Source of the DNA: Ectocarpus siliculosus
Lineage: Eukaryota; Sar; Phaeophyceae; Ectocarpales; Ectocarpaceae
NCBI GenBank assembly: GCA_000310025.1
Contig: FN648672.1
Coordinates: 1 to 64,000 of the forward strand
Direction: 5' to 3'
DNA: 64,000 nucleotides
The notes beneath the pieces were generated by a model. It searched no databases, had not been told where the DNA came from, and was given only the letters and a program-made list of their open reading frames with translations. The translations under genes were made by a program, and so were the position numbers. Shown piece after piece: positions 36,830 to 43,841 of the stretch. Position 1 is the stretch's first letter; the number at the start of each line of letters is the position of its first letter.

Positions 36830-39800
36830 ATCTCCACAGTAAAACCTGTCCCGTTTTCTCTGCCCGGTATTTCCTGTCTGTACTAGTCCAACACTTGATG
36901 GGGCCGATTCCCGTGGTCACAGGCTAATTTTACCTACAAAGGTATTCGAAAACAAAATGGACCCGAAGGGTCCGCAAGCCAATCAAAGTTAACGACGGCT
37001 AGTCTAGGCCACTCCGCTCGCCTTTCCACGTTATGCGAGGTAACCCTAGAGGGGAAAAGGATATTCCAAAGAAAAAGGAAAAGACCAGGGAAAAGAAAAA
37101 GAAGAAAAGGAAGAGAGCAGATGGAGAGAAGGGAAAGAGAAGGAGAAAGACACAGACAGAGCAAGACACAGCGACAGAAAACAAATCATCAGAACAACAC
37201 AAAACCAACACAAGACAAAGCCGGCCAATCGAGCAGCCCATGCACGTCATCGCTCGCGGGGGGTTGGTGCAATGGTGCTGTGCCGGGGGGGGGGGGGAGG
37301 GGGTAAGTCCAGCAAGGGGTTCAATTCGGCACTGTGGTTCGCGCCACTCGGTCCGCCTCTTCGCGTTTCCTCCCTTTCCTCGCCGTCTCGTCCGCCTGCT
37401 ATACCCCTCCCGCCCCCGTGGTTGTTGCCGTGTCCGTGTTGTTGTCGGGGTCTTGTTTCGTTTGAGCGCTCGTTGTCGGCTAGCCTCCTCTTCCTTCTTG
37501 TGCCAGGAGGCCATGAATCTCTTAGCTCCCTGCAGTACCCCTGTATGCCACGGTACCCCCCGGTCCACCTTCGCTGCTTCCATCCAAGTTGATTCGTGGC
37601 TCCGAACAAGCATGGTTCGGCGTCCGTAGACCCGTGCTCTGCTTCGAACATCTTCATGTCGTCCTTCAGGTACATCTGCCAGTTTTGCTCTGGTTTCCCC
37701 CTGCCTGGGCCCTCCCCACCCACCAGGTCGCCAAGCATCACCCGTCTCGGGAGTTGGCCTTGAGTCGGAACGGCGGTGCGTTCGGCCTGTCAAAGAACTC
37801 CTGGCCATACCTCCTGATGCAAGCCCACGCTGTTCTGCTCCGGTAGTTGATATCCCGGGTGAGGTCGCCATGTTCGTTGATGAGGCCACCTAGGTACCGG
37901 AAATCAGTCGTCTGGGCGTACCTCTGCCCTGCTGCCTCGATGATCAGCGGTGGCGGCGGGGGGGGCGGTTGTGTTGTTGTCTGCTTCTCCTTCGCGCGCA
38001 TCAGGAGCATCTCCGTCTTCTTCTCGGATACCGTCCGCCCGAACTCCCCGAACGCCTCCACGATGACGGTCATAGGTCTCGCCAGTCCTTCGGCAGACCT
38101 CGATACGACGCCGGCGTCATCGGCACACAGCATCCCCCAAACCGCCCTCCGCACTCGGTCAAGTGGTGTCCTCGCCCTCGCTGCCGTCTCCTCCTCCAGG
38201 CACACGAGGTTCTGCAGAATAACATCATCCTCGCTGAATCGCATGGCAACGACCTCGATGACCGCGGCGAAGAAAATATTGACCGGCAGTGGGGGCAGCA
38301 CACACCCCATGTGTGACCAAGAGCCAGGCCGAAAACTCGCCGTCGTCCATGCGCACCCGGGCCCGCATTCCGTCGTGGAATCGGCGGATGACGGCGATCA
38401 TCTCCTCAGGGATCTCGGCCCGGCCCTGGCCAGGACCTTCAACAGCAGCCCTCGGTCCACCGAATCATAAGCCTTCTTCAGGTCGACGAGGCACGTGTAG
38501 AGTGGTATTTTCCTTCTCCTCCCCAACTCCTGGAGTCGACGCACGACGAACAGCATGTCGATGGTGGATCGCCCAGGTCGGAACCCGCATTGTTCCTCCG
38601 GGAGGATGTTGTTGGTTTCGCAGAAGGTGCTTAGGCGGTTGGTGATGATCTTGATGGGGACCTTGCGTACGTGAGATAGGGGCGAGATCCTCCTGAAGTT
38701 GTCGCAGTTGGACCGGTCACCCTTCTTGTACAACACCTTGATGGTTGCGTCCTTCCACTCTTGGGGGATCTCTCCCCCGTTCCACACCCCAACGAGGATG
38801 TTACGGAGGTGCTCCAGGACGATGGGTTCCTCGTCGTCGTCGTCGATCTTGAGCAACTCTGCAGGGAGGGAGTCATTGCCGGGTCCCTTCCCGTTCTGCA
38901 GTCCTTTCGTTGACCGTTCCACTTCCTCGAGATCTGGCACCGCTCCCAACCATCCAGCGGCACGTGTCTTCGGCCCCTCTGCACCCAGTTATTTGATGAT
39001 GTCTGGGTTCAGGGTGGGGGACTTAGTGTTCAGGAGGGTGCCGAAGAATCTCGCCCATCGCTGGAGGATGTCGTTCTTTCTCCGGAGTAGCACGCCATTC
39101 TCGTCCGCAACGGGCGGCAGTCCTCCCGCTTGTCTCCCCCTGAGCCCCACTGATCTCTTGAGGTGTTGGTAGAGCCCTCGCATGTCGCGATCCTTGTAGA
39201 TCGCTTCGAGTTCCGTCACATATCTGTCCAGGTGGGCAAATATGCCCGTTTTGACTGCTGCGGCCACTCCGTTACGTGCTGCTTTGAGGACCCTCCACAC
39301 TGTTGTGTTCAACTTGTCCTTGATCGCTCGGCGCGCTTCCCGCAGTTTGGTGAGGTCCTCCTCCAATGCTACTCTTGTCTCAGGGCTCTCGCACCATTCC
39401 TGCGTGCGTCGTCTCCGCGGTTCCTCGGGTAGTATCGCCCTCGCCGCTTCGAGGAGAGCATTGGTGAACTCGGTCGCCTCCTCCGGGGCGGTGGTCGCTC
39501 GTTCGCCCTGCTGTTGGTCGAGGTTGAGGAGGAACCGCGTAGTCACGTCCCATCGCGTTGCTGCGACCTGCAGTTCCCGTCGGTCGAACTGCTTCTGTTT
39601 TGGTTTGGTCCGGACTGCTCGGTTGTGGGCGAGCCTGCCACCGAGCTTGACGGTGGCTATCACCATGTTGTGGTCTGAGTCCGCCTTGACTGGGTATACC
39701 GGCTGGGGGATGACAACCATGTTAGACACTCGGCCGCGGTGTACCTGCCGCGTTAGAATGTAGTCGAGGCGCGATTGGTCGGCCCCTGACGCACCGTTGT

Positions 39801-42800
39801 AGGTGTGCCATATTCCGCCCTTGCGTGTCTCGAGGAACGTGTTCGCGAGTGCTAGCTTGTTTTCTGCTGCGAAGGTCAGCAGTAGTCTGCCATTCTCGTT
39901 GAGCTCATCACGCTCGTGTATTCCCATGACGCCGTCGTCCTCCCCATCCATCCTCTCTCCCGTCCGAGCATTGGCGTCCATAAGGATATACACACACTCT
40001 TTGGAAGGAATCCTCCGCACGAGACTGTCAAGTTTTCCCCAGAACTCTGTCTTGCCGTCAGCGGCAGCGACCTTGGTTGGGGCGTACGCCGCAACGAAGT
40101 TGACAGCTCCGCGGTGGCCTGTCATCTCAAACCTCATGGCCATGAGGCGTTCATTGACATAGTTCGTGGTGAAAGTGGAGGTCTTGCATATTGACTCTTC
40201 AACGGCTATTCCCATACCATGGACATGACGCTTCTCCGTACCACAGCACAATACTCGGAAACCCGCTGCTGCGAGCTCCGTTTGACCTGGCCTTCTGGCC
40301 TCCTGCAGCCCTACCACCGATCGCTGCCTCGTGAAGAATGCTGTAGGCTCGCCCGTACCCATTCCTCCCGTTGCTGTAGGCTCGCCCGTATCCATTCTTC
40401 CCGTTTACAGCCAGAGTCCGCACATTCCAGGTAGTAAGAAGTCGACCGCTGTCCCTCTCGGGCGGTGCGTGTTGCTCTCTTAGCCCGCCTACGCTTCGCC
40501 TGTCCCCTCCTTTTCTTCCTTCTTGCCCTCTCTTTTTGTCGTTGTTTTATTCTTGGCGGGCTCTCTCGGGGTAACGTACTAGTTACCCCGGTGCTTGCCG
40601 TTTATCCCAGCGAGTTGTCTTGTTCCGGAGCGGTGCGGCCCTCCAGCTCTGGACCCTCTCCTTTCCCCTCTCTGGTGCATACCCCCACGATGGACACCGT
40701 ATCCTCTGCTGCTGCATGGCCCCGGTGTCCAAGCCGGTGTCTGGATTCAGTCAAATTTGCAGCTACCCAAGTCGGCTAGGTCGCGAGCTACCCCGATCTT
40801 ACGATAGAGGTGGTTCCCGGCCGCCAAACCCAAGATCCCCTTCTGATCAGTGCTAGGGACTGTGCATCCGTCTTTGTTGGGTGGTGTTTCGAGGTCTAAT
40901 TCCACTTACGGACCTCGGTCCACCCCAGCAGGGAGGGGGGCAGGCCGGGGGGAGGAGTAGCAGATACAGGTATTTGACCCCTTCCTTCAGAATCAATCAA
41001 CCTTCGCGCTGTGTGGAACTCTGTTGTCCGACCACAGATGTACGATGTTGTTGCTCTGCGTTGTTGTCTTTCTCTTGAGTAGCACTTTTTCCTAAGACGA
41101 CTCACACAGATCCCAAGCACACACGATCGCCGGATCGTACGCACACAGAACAGAAGGGGACATGCCTCGGCATAAAGCCCAAGTCTTCCATGGCGTCGCA
41201 TCATAGTACCTGACGACGCCGGTAACCATGGTCAACCACTATCGCACGTCTACCTCCAAATACAGTAGCAGTAGACATTAAATGTGAGACAACCCGCGCC
41301 AAGGTACAGGCTACACATTCGTTGCCACCTGCACAATGGCCAGGGGGTGCCAAACGAACAGCAGTTCATGTAGCTCACCTTCGTCACACCAGCCGTCAGA
41401 TATGAAGTCTCCGACGCATGCTGTAAGCGTTAACGACGTGCGATTTGGGGGGTTGTCAGGGCTTCGCCAACTATATCGGCAACCGAGCAGCGACAGATGT
41501 CACGCAAATCATGCCAGCGTCAATCGTATGAACGATTTCCCTCCACCCTGGTGACTATGCTGTCGTGCACGCGTGTAAGCAATCCCTTTTCTCCCTCTGA
41601 ACTGCGAGCGTGAGCTTCAACAGAGTGGCACCAGCTACAGTGTTCCTATCCTCCAACGGACACTGGGTGGTCGACAATCGCCGGACCAACTTCGAATGAC
41701 AATAATGGAATACAGCGAAAACCAAACTTGTCGTGTGGACTACGTCGACTGTTGAGGCCCCTACGGAGTGCCACCCACCGTAACATGCCGAATCGACATC
41801 TTGGCAATCGTAACCACCGGCGCCACAGGTCGATTCTCCCTGGTGTTAACCAAACGGCAAGCAAGAGAAGGTGCTACAAACATCATCGGGATGAGACACG
41901 TACTTAGTGAACGTCGAGGATACTGTCATTGGCGTTCTAGTCTAGGCCACCACGTTGGGGGGATGCCTGTGATGCATCGCACAACACGACCATTGACATC
42001 AACTACTAACCGGAAGCTCAACATACGGTAGGTAGGCAACTTCCACGAACAACATCAACCCTAGCAATAGTCCTCACATCGACACAGTCGCACTCGCAAC
42101 AATCGCCCCCATCATATCCGCACTCCGCGTTGTTGTTGTCTGCGAGCGAACCACAAACAGAACAGAGCGAACAGGGCCGTCGCATTGGGATGTGGAATAC
42201 GTGCGAACCAGAATGGATCTGGCTTACTTACACTTCCACAATCCGCCAGTCACAGAGGAAACGGGACGGTCACGTAGAGATGCGCACGTCCTACGGTCAG
42301 ATGTGCCAAACACTAAGCATCCCCACGGTCTACCGTGCACAGTCACCCGTGTCCTGGGAAGCTTGGCGAGTCCACCTTTTGACGGAATGTATTTAGGTAC
42401 AACACGCCTTCATATCCCATGGTTTAGCTGTCCCACCCTCACTACACCCGGTGTGTGATGGGATCGCACTTTCGGAAGGACGAGCAACGGGACGTGCGAC
42501 AGCTTAACGCTTCTATGGCAGACCGTGCCAAGGCAATGAGAACGTGCGTGGGTGCCCATGGTTCAGCACCCTCAACGGGCAACGGATGTGCTGACACACA
42601 CCAAACATGCATGGGTACTCCCAGCGACCCTTTGAAGGCGGGACAAGGAGCCGCTACGAATACCACAGTCTCATGGAGGCCTCAGTAGATTTTTTTTCAT
42701 CAGAATATAACATTCCGGACGAAATTGTGAAATATGAGCCACGTAGCGGCCATGGTTGGTGGAGATCGGCTTGCAGATGCGCTAGACGTAATCGTGAGAC

Positions 42801-42950
42801 AACGCGCACCAAGGCACGGGCTACACATCAGCGTCGTCAACGTGTGCACCATCGACAGGGGTCACCATAAGAGCACTAATACATGTCACTCACCAGGGTC
42901 ACACAAGCCGTCCGAATTGTAGCATACAATTCCACCGCAATCGGGGTATT
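13356..42950 (-). CDS. LNR (Notch-type) repeat gene, seven tandem three-exon modules, partial
   Basis: Twenty-one short exons on the minus strand splice, by direct reading, into one continuous frame of about 395 codons. The order is (alpha-beta-gamma) x7, from 42950 down to 13356. Alpha is 42 nt (57 in module 7), beta 62 nt and gamma 64 nt (61 in module 7). Borders are AAG|GTGAGC, GAT|GTGAGG and ACG|GTGGGT for donors, and cttacag|, ctcgcag| and atccag| for acceptors. Phases run 1-1, 1-0, 0-1, so a whole module is phase 1 to 1. Each module encodes a Cys-rich repeat: [19 protein letters not shown], then DCC(E/S)CDCVD, then a tail ending [13 protein letters not shown]. The Asn/Asp-rich NNN...GYDGGDC core is the hallmark of LNR calcium-binding domains of Notch, although one of the six canonical Cys is absent. 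LNR proteins are usually extracellular or membrane-bound. The start codon, signal peptide and terminal exons were not found. Four introns of 5.1-6.2 kb hold LINEs. Confidence 0.8.
14769..16440 (-). pseudogene. Reverse transcriptase domain of LINE copy A
   Basis: Pieces in three frames carry the RT motifs in order. The first is 16401-15847 with [22 protein letters not shown] and [13 protein letters not shown] (motif A). The second is 15759-15187 with GCVLSPL (motif B), [10 protein letters not shown] (motif C) and [13 protein letters not shown]. The third is a C-terminal piece with [10 protein letters not shown] and [18 protein letters not shown]. Breaks lie after motif A (~15860), just before motif B where the usual QGLRQ is missing, and in the C-terminus. 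The step from FRLKA straight to LPRRVMLG implies loss of most of the thumb (size inferred from family layout). Copy A alone keeps the tyrosine of YADD. Confidence 0.85.
16441..17769 (-). pseudogene. EEP (APE-type) endonuclease domain of LINE copy A
   Basis: This is a 442-codon open frame that would nick target DNA in the intact element. Motifs by residue are VGLQDTRR near 2-9, YAP 78-80, DANA 114-117, RLDYIL 183-188 and SDH 214-216, in the order of exonuclease-endonuclease-phosphatase domains. The first catalytic strand (TWNVRTL, 17831-17851) lies just upstream in another frame, so the N-terminus is frameshifted. The frame ends at a TAA (16441-16443) after NPDIVK. Beyond it the same frame runs on into the reverse transcriptase, so the two were one polyprotein. 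Confidence 0.85.
19204..20549 (-). CDS. LNR module 2 (no LINE)
   Basis: Exons are alpha 20508-20549, beta 19514-19575 and gamma 19204-19267. The peptide is [14 protein letters not shown], then [12 protein letters not shown] with DCCSCDCVD, then [13 protein letters not shown] with QDVDSACYG. The alpha-beta intron is 932 bp and preserves the pre-insertion LINE site near 20088-20097. The changed codon junction (GAT G joined to TG) still gives an open frame, so substitutions at the splice junction have been compatible with coding. Confidence 0.8.
20682..20890. repeat. Dispersed segment P, copy 2
   Basis: It is related to 10975-11270 and 43842-44215 (gagcaaggctctccttg, tggaccctgggcatcga, acccagcgattgaggcg). 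It is cut off by the palindromic element. Confidence 0.75.
20895..21074. mobile_element. Palindromic mini-element (MITE/foldback-like), copy 1
   Basis: A 36-bp arm starting gttgagaagcacgatgacca (20895-20930) is followed, after only three bases, by its perfect reverse complement (20934-20969). A third arm in the same inverted sense lies at 21039-21074 with one mismatch. Between arms 2 and 3 are ~57 bp of unrelated sequence, a C-run, and a remnant caccagtcag that looks like the inner end of a lost fourth arm. There is no coding capacity and no clear target duplication. The left flank matches segment P and the right flank matches the intron before exon gamma, so the element sits on a rearrangement junction. 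Confidence 0.75.
21103..26607 (-). CDS. LNR module 3 (LINE in intron)
   Basis: Exons are alpha 26566-26607, beta 21413-21474 and gamma 21103-21166. The encoded peptide is [14 protein letters not shown], then [12 protein letters not shown] with DCCECDCVD, then [13 protein letters not shown] with QDVDSACYG. This is the clearest place to see the LNR core rebuilt across the alpha-beta junction: GAC GAA G joined to AC AAC AAC AAC. The alpha-beta intron is 5091 bp and contains LINE copy B. The 553-bp intron between gamma 3 and alpha 2 contains the palindromic element at 20895-21074 and a copy of segment P. Confidence 0.82.
22533..24204 (-). pseudogene. Reverse transcriptase domain of LINE copy B
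   Basis: The fingers are split between 24165-23845 and 24001-23612 by a private 2-bp loss near 23975 (ccaccttggg where the other copies have ccactcttggg). The palm is 23524-23117 with GCVLSPL and [10 protein letters not shown], so YADD has become CADD. The proline tract is frame-broken by a change in G-run length. The C-terminal piece runs over 23102-22533. It shares the motif A/B breaks and the thumb loss with copy A. Confidence 0.83.
24205..25578 (-). pseudogene. EEP endonuclease domain of LINE copy B
   Basis: This is a 457-codon frame ending at the same TAA after NPDIIK. The motifs YAP, DANA, RLDYIL and SDH are present. The upstream out-of-frame first strand reads TWHVRTL, so the catalytic Asn is changed to His as in copy C. 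The start shown (MGTGEPTA) is only the first Met in the shifted frame. Confidence 0.83.
26973..33624 (-). CDS. LNR module 4 (LINE plus nested LINE in intron)
   Basis: Exons are alpha 33583-33624, beta 27280-27341 and gamma 26973-27036. Alpha encodes [14 protein letters not shown], beta [12 protein letters not shown] then DCCSCDCVD, and gamma [13 protein letters not shown] then QDVDSACYG. The alpha-beta intron is 6241 bp, the longest in the locus, because LINE copy C carries a further ~1.1 kb insertion. Despite this load, all three exons are open with intact borders. Confidence 0.8.
27890..27955. repeat. (TTG)n microsatellite, expanded LINE tail
   Basis: About 22 perfect TTG units form the 3' tail of LINE copy C ((CAA)n on the element strand). 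The other copies have roughly 5 to 10 units. Confidence 0.95.
28431..29516 (-). mobile_element. Nested 5'-truncated LINE of a second family
   Basis: About 1.09 kb is inserted in the 3' UTR of LINE copy C and is absent from copies A, B and D. Both sides carry gcc followed by a G-run, so the target site was the poly-G and is duplicated. On the minus strand the insert encodes the region after the RT palm ([20 protein letters not shown], then [20 protein letters not shown]). A C-terminal zinc knuckle follows, [17 protein letters not shown] (within 28583-28852). One in-frame TGA (28853-28855) separates the two parts and looks like a CGA change. The 3' end is aatgagtac without poly-A. The clade is not resolved, but it differs from the host LINE. 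Confidence 0.85.
29550..31222 (-). pseudogene. Reverse transcriptase domain of LINE copy C
   Basis: The fingers piece is 31183-30629 with [13 protein letters not shown] and a changed motif A ([14 protein letters not shown]; copies A and B have CFVDL). The palm is 30541-30134 with GCVLSPL and [10 protein letters not shown], broken in the proline tract. The C-terminal piece is 30119-29550. It ends at the G-run into which the second LINE inserted. Confidence 0.83.
31223..32596 (-). pseudogene. EEP endonuclease domain of LINE copy C
   Basis: This is a 457-codon frame. The motif VVGLQEARR keeps the expected Glu, whereas copies A and B read QDT. YAP, DANA, RLDYIL and SDH are present. The first strand upstream is out of frame and reads TWHVRTL. 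The frame ends at the shared TAA after NPDIIK. Confidence 0.83.
33987..35317 (-). CDS. LNR module 5 (no LINE)
   Basis: Exons are alpha 35276-35317, beta 34297-34358 and gamma 33987-34050. Alpha encodes [14 protein letters not shown], beta [12 protein letters not shown] then DCCSCDCVD, and gamma [13 protein letters not shown] then QDVDSACYG. The 917-bp alpha-beta intron is the empty version of the LINE site (gcagatacag near 34872-34881). It is near-identical to module 2 and differs from it by Met for Ile in alpha. Confidence 0.8.
35450..35660. repeat. Dispersed segment P, copy 3
   Basis: It is nearly identical to copy 2, with the same truncation against the palindromic element. Confidence 0.75.
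35663..35841. mobile_element. Palindromic mini-element, copy 2
   Basis: It has the same layout and flanks as copy 1: arms at 35663-35698, 35702-35737 (one mismatch) and 35806-35841. It is a duplicate carried along with the 14.8-kb block and not an independent insertion. Confidence 0.75.
35870..41420 (-). CDS. LNR module 6 (LINE in intron)
   Basis: Exons are alpha 41379-41420, beta 36180-36241 and gamma 35870-35933. Alpha encodes [13 protein letters not shown], preceded by Ala from the split codon. Beta has the CCECDC form. Gamma encodes [13 protein letters not shown] then QDVDSACYG. The 5137-bp alpha-beta intron contains LINE copy D. Exon and intron details (the acgcatg-ctgtaag acceptor and the CCECDC beta) pair this module with module 3, 14.8 kb away. 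Confidence 0.8.
36779..36830. repeat. (GAT)n-(TTG)n compound microsatellite, LINE tail
   Basis: About seven GAT units are followed by about ten TTG units, as the 3' tail of LINE copy D. Confidence 0.95.
37300..38988 (-). pseudogene. Reverse transcriptase domain of LINE copy D
   Basis: The fingers piece is 38949-38398, where [11 protein letters not shown] has become [10 protein letters not shown] by an in-frame loss. Motif A has the CLVDL form shared with copy C. The palm is 38310-37738, open for 190 codons, with GCVLPPL and [10 protein letters not shown]. The C-terminal piece follows in another frame, with a further single-base shift near 37447. The motif A/B breaks and the thumb loss are shared with the other copies. 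Confidence 0.83.
38989..40395 (-). pseudogene. EEP endonuclease domain of LINE copy D
   Basis: This is a 468-codon frame, longer than the others because of the 33-bp duplication ([19 protein letters not shown]). QEARR, YAP, DANA, RLDYIL and SDH are present. The first strand upstream reads TWNVRTL, with the catalytic Asn kept but out of frame. It ends at the shared TAA. Confidence 0.83.
41779..42950 (-). CDS. LNR module 7 (5'-most, most divergent)
   Basis: Exons on the minus strand are alpha 42894-42950 (57 nt), beta 42078-42139 (62 nt) and gamma 41779-41839 (61 nt). Alpha is longer than in other modules and encodes [19 protein letters not shown], which adds a cysteine. Beta encodes [21 protein letters not shown], written here as [12 protein letters not shown] then DCCECDCVD. 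Gamma encodes [12 protein letters not shown] then QDVDSACYG and is three bases shorter than the others. The introns are 754 bp (no LINE) and 238 bp. All borders are GT/AG and the phases match the other modules. Its divergence makes it either the oldest module or a differently constrained N-terminal repeat. No further module was found upstream, although intron similarity continues to about 43240. Confidence 0.8.
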
Positions 42951-43841
42951 CTGTAAGCGTCAGCGACATGTGATTTGGGGGTTGTCAGGGTTTCGCAAAG
43001 TATATCAGCGACTGAGCAGCGAGAGGTATCACGCAAATAACGCCAGAGACAATCGTCTTAGCTATCCTCCATACTGGTAAGTGTTTTATCGTGCACACGG
43101 GCCAACAATCTCGTTACTCCCTTTGAAGTGCGAGTTTGAGCTTCGAAGTTCAACGGTGGCACCAGCTCTATTGTTCCTATCCAATGGACACTGGGGGGAC
43201 GACAATCGCTGCACAAACTCCAACTAACCTCAACGCATATGTTTGGTTTGCACCATACAGACCGTTCAGTCTGCCCATTTGGACGACGGCAACGATACCG
43301 TTTCGATAATTGATGCAGCCACGCCTGATATCGAGGCCACAATATTGGCCGGTCAAGAGTATTCCTTAGAGGGTGTTCGGAACGACTCGTAGTCCCCCGA
43401 AATTGAGCCAACGCCTCGCTTTGTCGAGGTTCCAGTCTTCGATGTCTTCGATTTTACACAACATCGTGGTCCTTGCATCAGCTCGGTAATCTAGAGTAGT
43501 ACATGTCCTGGCACGAGTCAATACTGGTTTTGAATGGTCAAGGTCACAATTACTCGGCATGTCACAGGGGACGACAAACCTGTAAGGAGGTCAAAGTAGA
43601 GGTCGGAGGAGAAGTCGGTATAGCAGTAGAAAACGTCGCCCGGAAAGAGACCTGGCCATGGACGAAGATCGTTGAAGGGAAAGCAGCAGACAGGGAGTTG
43701 TTGTCGGTATCGATGTTCGACAGCAAAAGCAGACGCAAAGCCCGCCAGCAAACAGGAGTGTCTTCAACATCGCCAAAGGTTTTGAATGCAAGTCCAATTC
43801 CCAACATGGTTCGGGTGCCTCGTGCCTAAGACATGGGTTGG
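42951..43841. other. Transition region upstream of LNR module 7
   Basis: As far as ~43240 the sequence resembles the intron that precedes each alpha exon in other modules (cctatccaatggacactggg). Beyond that it is unique in the window. No exon preceding alpha 7 could be fixed. Short open stretches exist on both strands at 43260-43560. I cannot assign a product. Confidence 0.5.

Larger units (their letters stand above)
36769..40959 (-). mobile_element. RTE-like LINE, copy D (dead)
   Basis: This is a 4191-bp copy in LNR module 6, bounded by gcacatacag (36759-36768) and gcagatacag (40960-40969). It shares all the ancestral breaks. Private features are a 33-bp tandem duplication near the endonuclease start (40340-40372 and 40373-40405, in frame, 11 residues) and a loss of three bases in the fingers. 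The tail is (GAT)n followed by (TTG)n at 36779-36830. Confidence 0.88.
19189..41778. repeat. Higher-order duplication of ~14.8 kb
   Basis: Modules 2-3-4 (from 19189) and 5-6-7 (from 33966) are offset by 14.77-14.78 kb. The matches are module 2 with 5 (no LINE, GGFYECG gamma) and module 3 with 6 (LINE, preceded by the palindromic element). The match stops being close within module 6-7, where module 7 lacks a LINE. Confidence 0.75.

Noticed and set aside
14237-40959. Four independent LINE insertions into a preferred site
   Set aside because: The copies share disabling changes and flanks, so duplication of one insertion explains them.
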